NCBI RefSeq assembly: GCF_963169125.1
Contig: NC_084795.1
Span: 190,190,214 to 190,254,213 of the forward strand
Reading direction: 5' to 3'
DNA: 64,000 nucleotides
Source of the DNA: Humulus lupulus
Taxonomy: Eukaryota > Streptophyta > Magnoliopsida > Rosales > Cannabaceae
In this document: piece by piece, positions 63,419-64,000 of the stretch
How positions within the stretch are numbered: the first letter of the stretch is position 1
How the letters are laid out: each line of letters starts with the position of its first letter
Notes under the pieces: model-generated
Databases searched by the model: none
Told to the model about the DNA's origin: nothing
The model's input: only the letters and a program-made list of their open reading frames with translations
Translations under genes and position numbers: made by a program

Positions 63419-64000
63419 CACTCTATCTTGGCAACCCCTAGTATCTCTAGGCACTCTCACGGAATGGCCAATATTCACGGCTGCTATCCGGGAATAACTT
63501 ATCAGAGCACTTGCTCGGATTCTAACCGTCCAATGATTAAGTAAGCATGAGGGCCCCTAGGTCCCATTTATCTTGGCGCCCCTAGGTTTAACCGGCTTAT
63601 CCTCATCTCATGGCCACTCGTCTCGGTAATGAACCGGACATAAATAAAATCAAGCAGTGTGACGGGGATCAACCGTCTAGGATATGACGGACTTCTACCG
63701 TTCATATTTTCTAAATCAGCACTCACTAGACTAACGTCTCTAAGCAACTTTCTATGACAGCCTATGTATATGCATGTATCCCTATACTAACATACAAGAC
63801 AATAGTCATTTCATGTTGCAGCCATACAATATAAGTTGACTTACTTGGAGTCCTTAGCGCTCAGCAAGTTTTCACCCTCCAACGTTCAGTCCAGTTACGC
63901 TTAGCCAATACTGTAGTTATCCATACAGTATACTCGGATTAATTATGGCACTCATAATTCATTATTATTATTTTGGGCAGTTTGGTCATTTTAATAAAAG

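Larger units (their letters stand above)
62503..64000 (-). mobile_element. LTR retrotransposon, 3' portion of a long LTR (probably Ty3/gypsy), truncated by window end
   Basis: The stretch is unrelated to the satellite, has higher GC, and holds no credible coding region on either strand. Read on the minus strand it ends in CGGGTCGTTACA. It contains TAAGCGTTTTCGCTTA followed by ATGTTGTAGGTAAGAGC, a combination I recognise from long LTRs of plant Ty3/gypsy elements (resemblance from memory, not a search). With the LTR 3' end facing the satellite, this would be the 3' LTR of an element whose internal region lies to the right. No polypurine tract or LTR start (CA on the plus strand next to a polypyrimidine run) is visible, so the LTR is at least 1498 bp. 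It could also be a solo LTR or a non-autonomous element. Family assignment is uncertain. Confidence 0.68.

Noticed and set aside
63541..63600. Primer-binding site near TTGGCGCCCCTAGG
   Set aside because: A primer-binding site should lie just inside the 5' LTR next to its CA end. This is within the LTR, in the wrong place, and does not clearly match a tRNA 3' end.
62503..64000. Protein-coding gene beside the array
   Set aside because: Both strands have frequent stops. Structure (terminal TG/CA, internal tandem subrepeat, hairpin motif) fits an LTR, and no domain could be recognised.

Overview
The window is a plant-type satellite DNA array that runs into the end of a retrotransposon-like long terminal repeat (LTR). 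I see no protein-coding gene and no tRNA, rRNA or CRISPR locus. From base 1 to 62502 the sequence is one uninterrupted head-to-tail array of a 119-bp, AT-rich monomer (about 525 copies, all in the same orientation). The remaining 1.5 kb (62503-64000) has a different composition. It starts with TGTAACGACCCGG, which reads CGGGTCGTTACA at the 3' end of the minus strand, and is best read as the 3' part of a long LTR lying on the minus strand. The LTR runs off the right edge of the window. Satellite plus LTR point to a nuclear chromosome of a flowering plant, probably a eudicot. The species cannot be told from the sequence.

The satellite is not a uniform tandem repeat. Monomers carry shared diagnostic variants that recur at exact multiples of 119 bp, so the array is a mosaic of higher-order repeats (HORs), each with its own period: 475 bp (about 1.4-2.4 kb); 1545 bp (2.6-5.0 kb); 1308 + 1070 bp, i.e. 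alternating 11-mers and 9-mers (4.6-14.2 kb); 1903 bp, 16-mer (15.7-19.5 and 22.7-26.2 kb); 2142 bp, 18-mer (26.2-32.1 kb); 1070 bp (35.6-37.4 kb); 2263 bp, 19-mer (39.1-43.6 kb); 238-bp dimers nested inside a 3450-bp, 29-mer duplication (45.5-52.4 kb); 2512 bp, 21-mer (54.8-59.7 kb); and a terminal 727-bp duplication (61.1-62.5 kb) touching the LTR. One ordered run of variant monomers recurs at about 0.5, 14.5, 19.5 and 33.8 kb, showing long-range copying as well as local expansion.

Each monomer holds a conserved nested dyad symmetry: 9-bp outer arms CTAAGTTTT/AAAACTTAG around 5-bp inner arms CCTGG/CCAGG. It also has a 10-bp palindrome AAGTTAACTT and an AATCGATT palindrome at the monomer junction. 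The recurrent stem variants are changes expected from cytosine deamination at CHG sites, which fits methylated heterochromatin. A long, pure, HOR-structured array of this kind is a candidate centromeric, pericentromeric or knob satellite, but nothing in the sequence alone proves centromere function.
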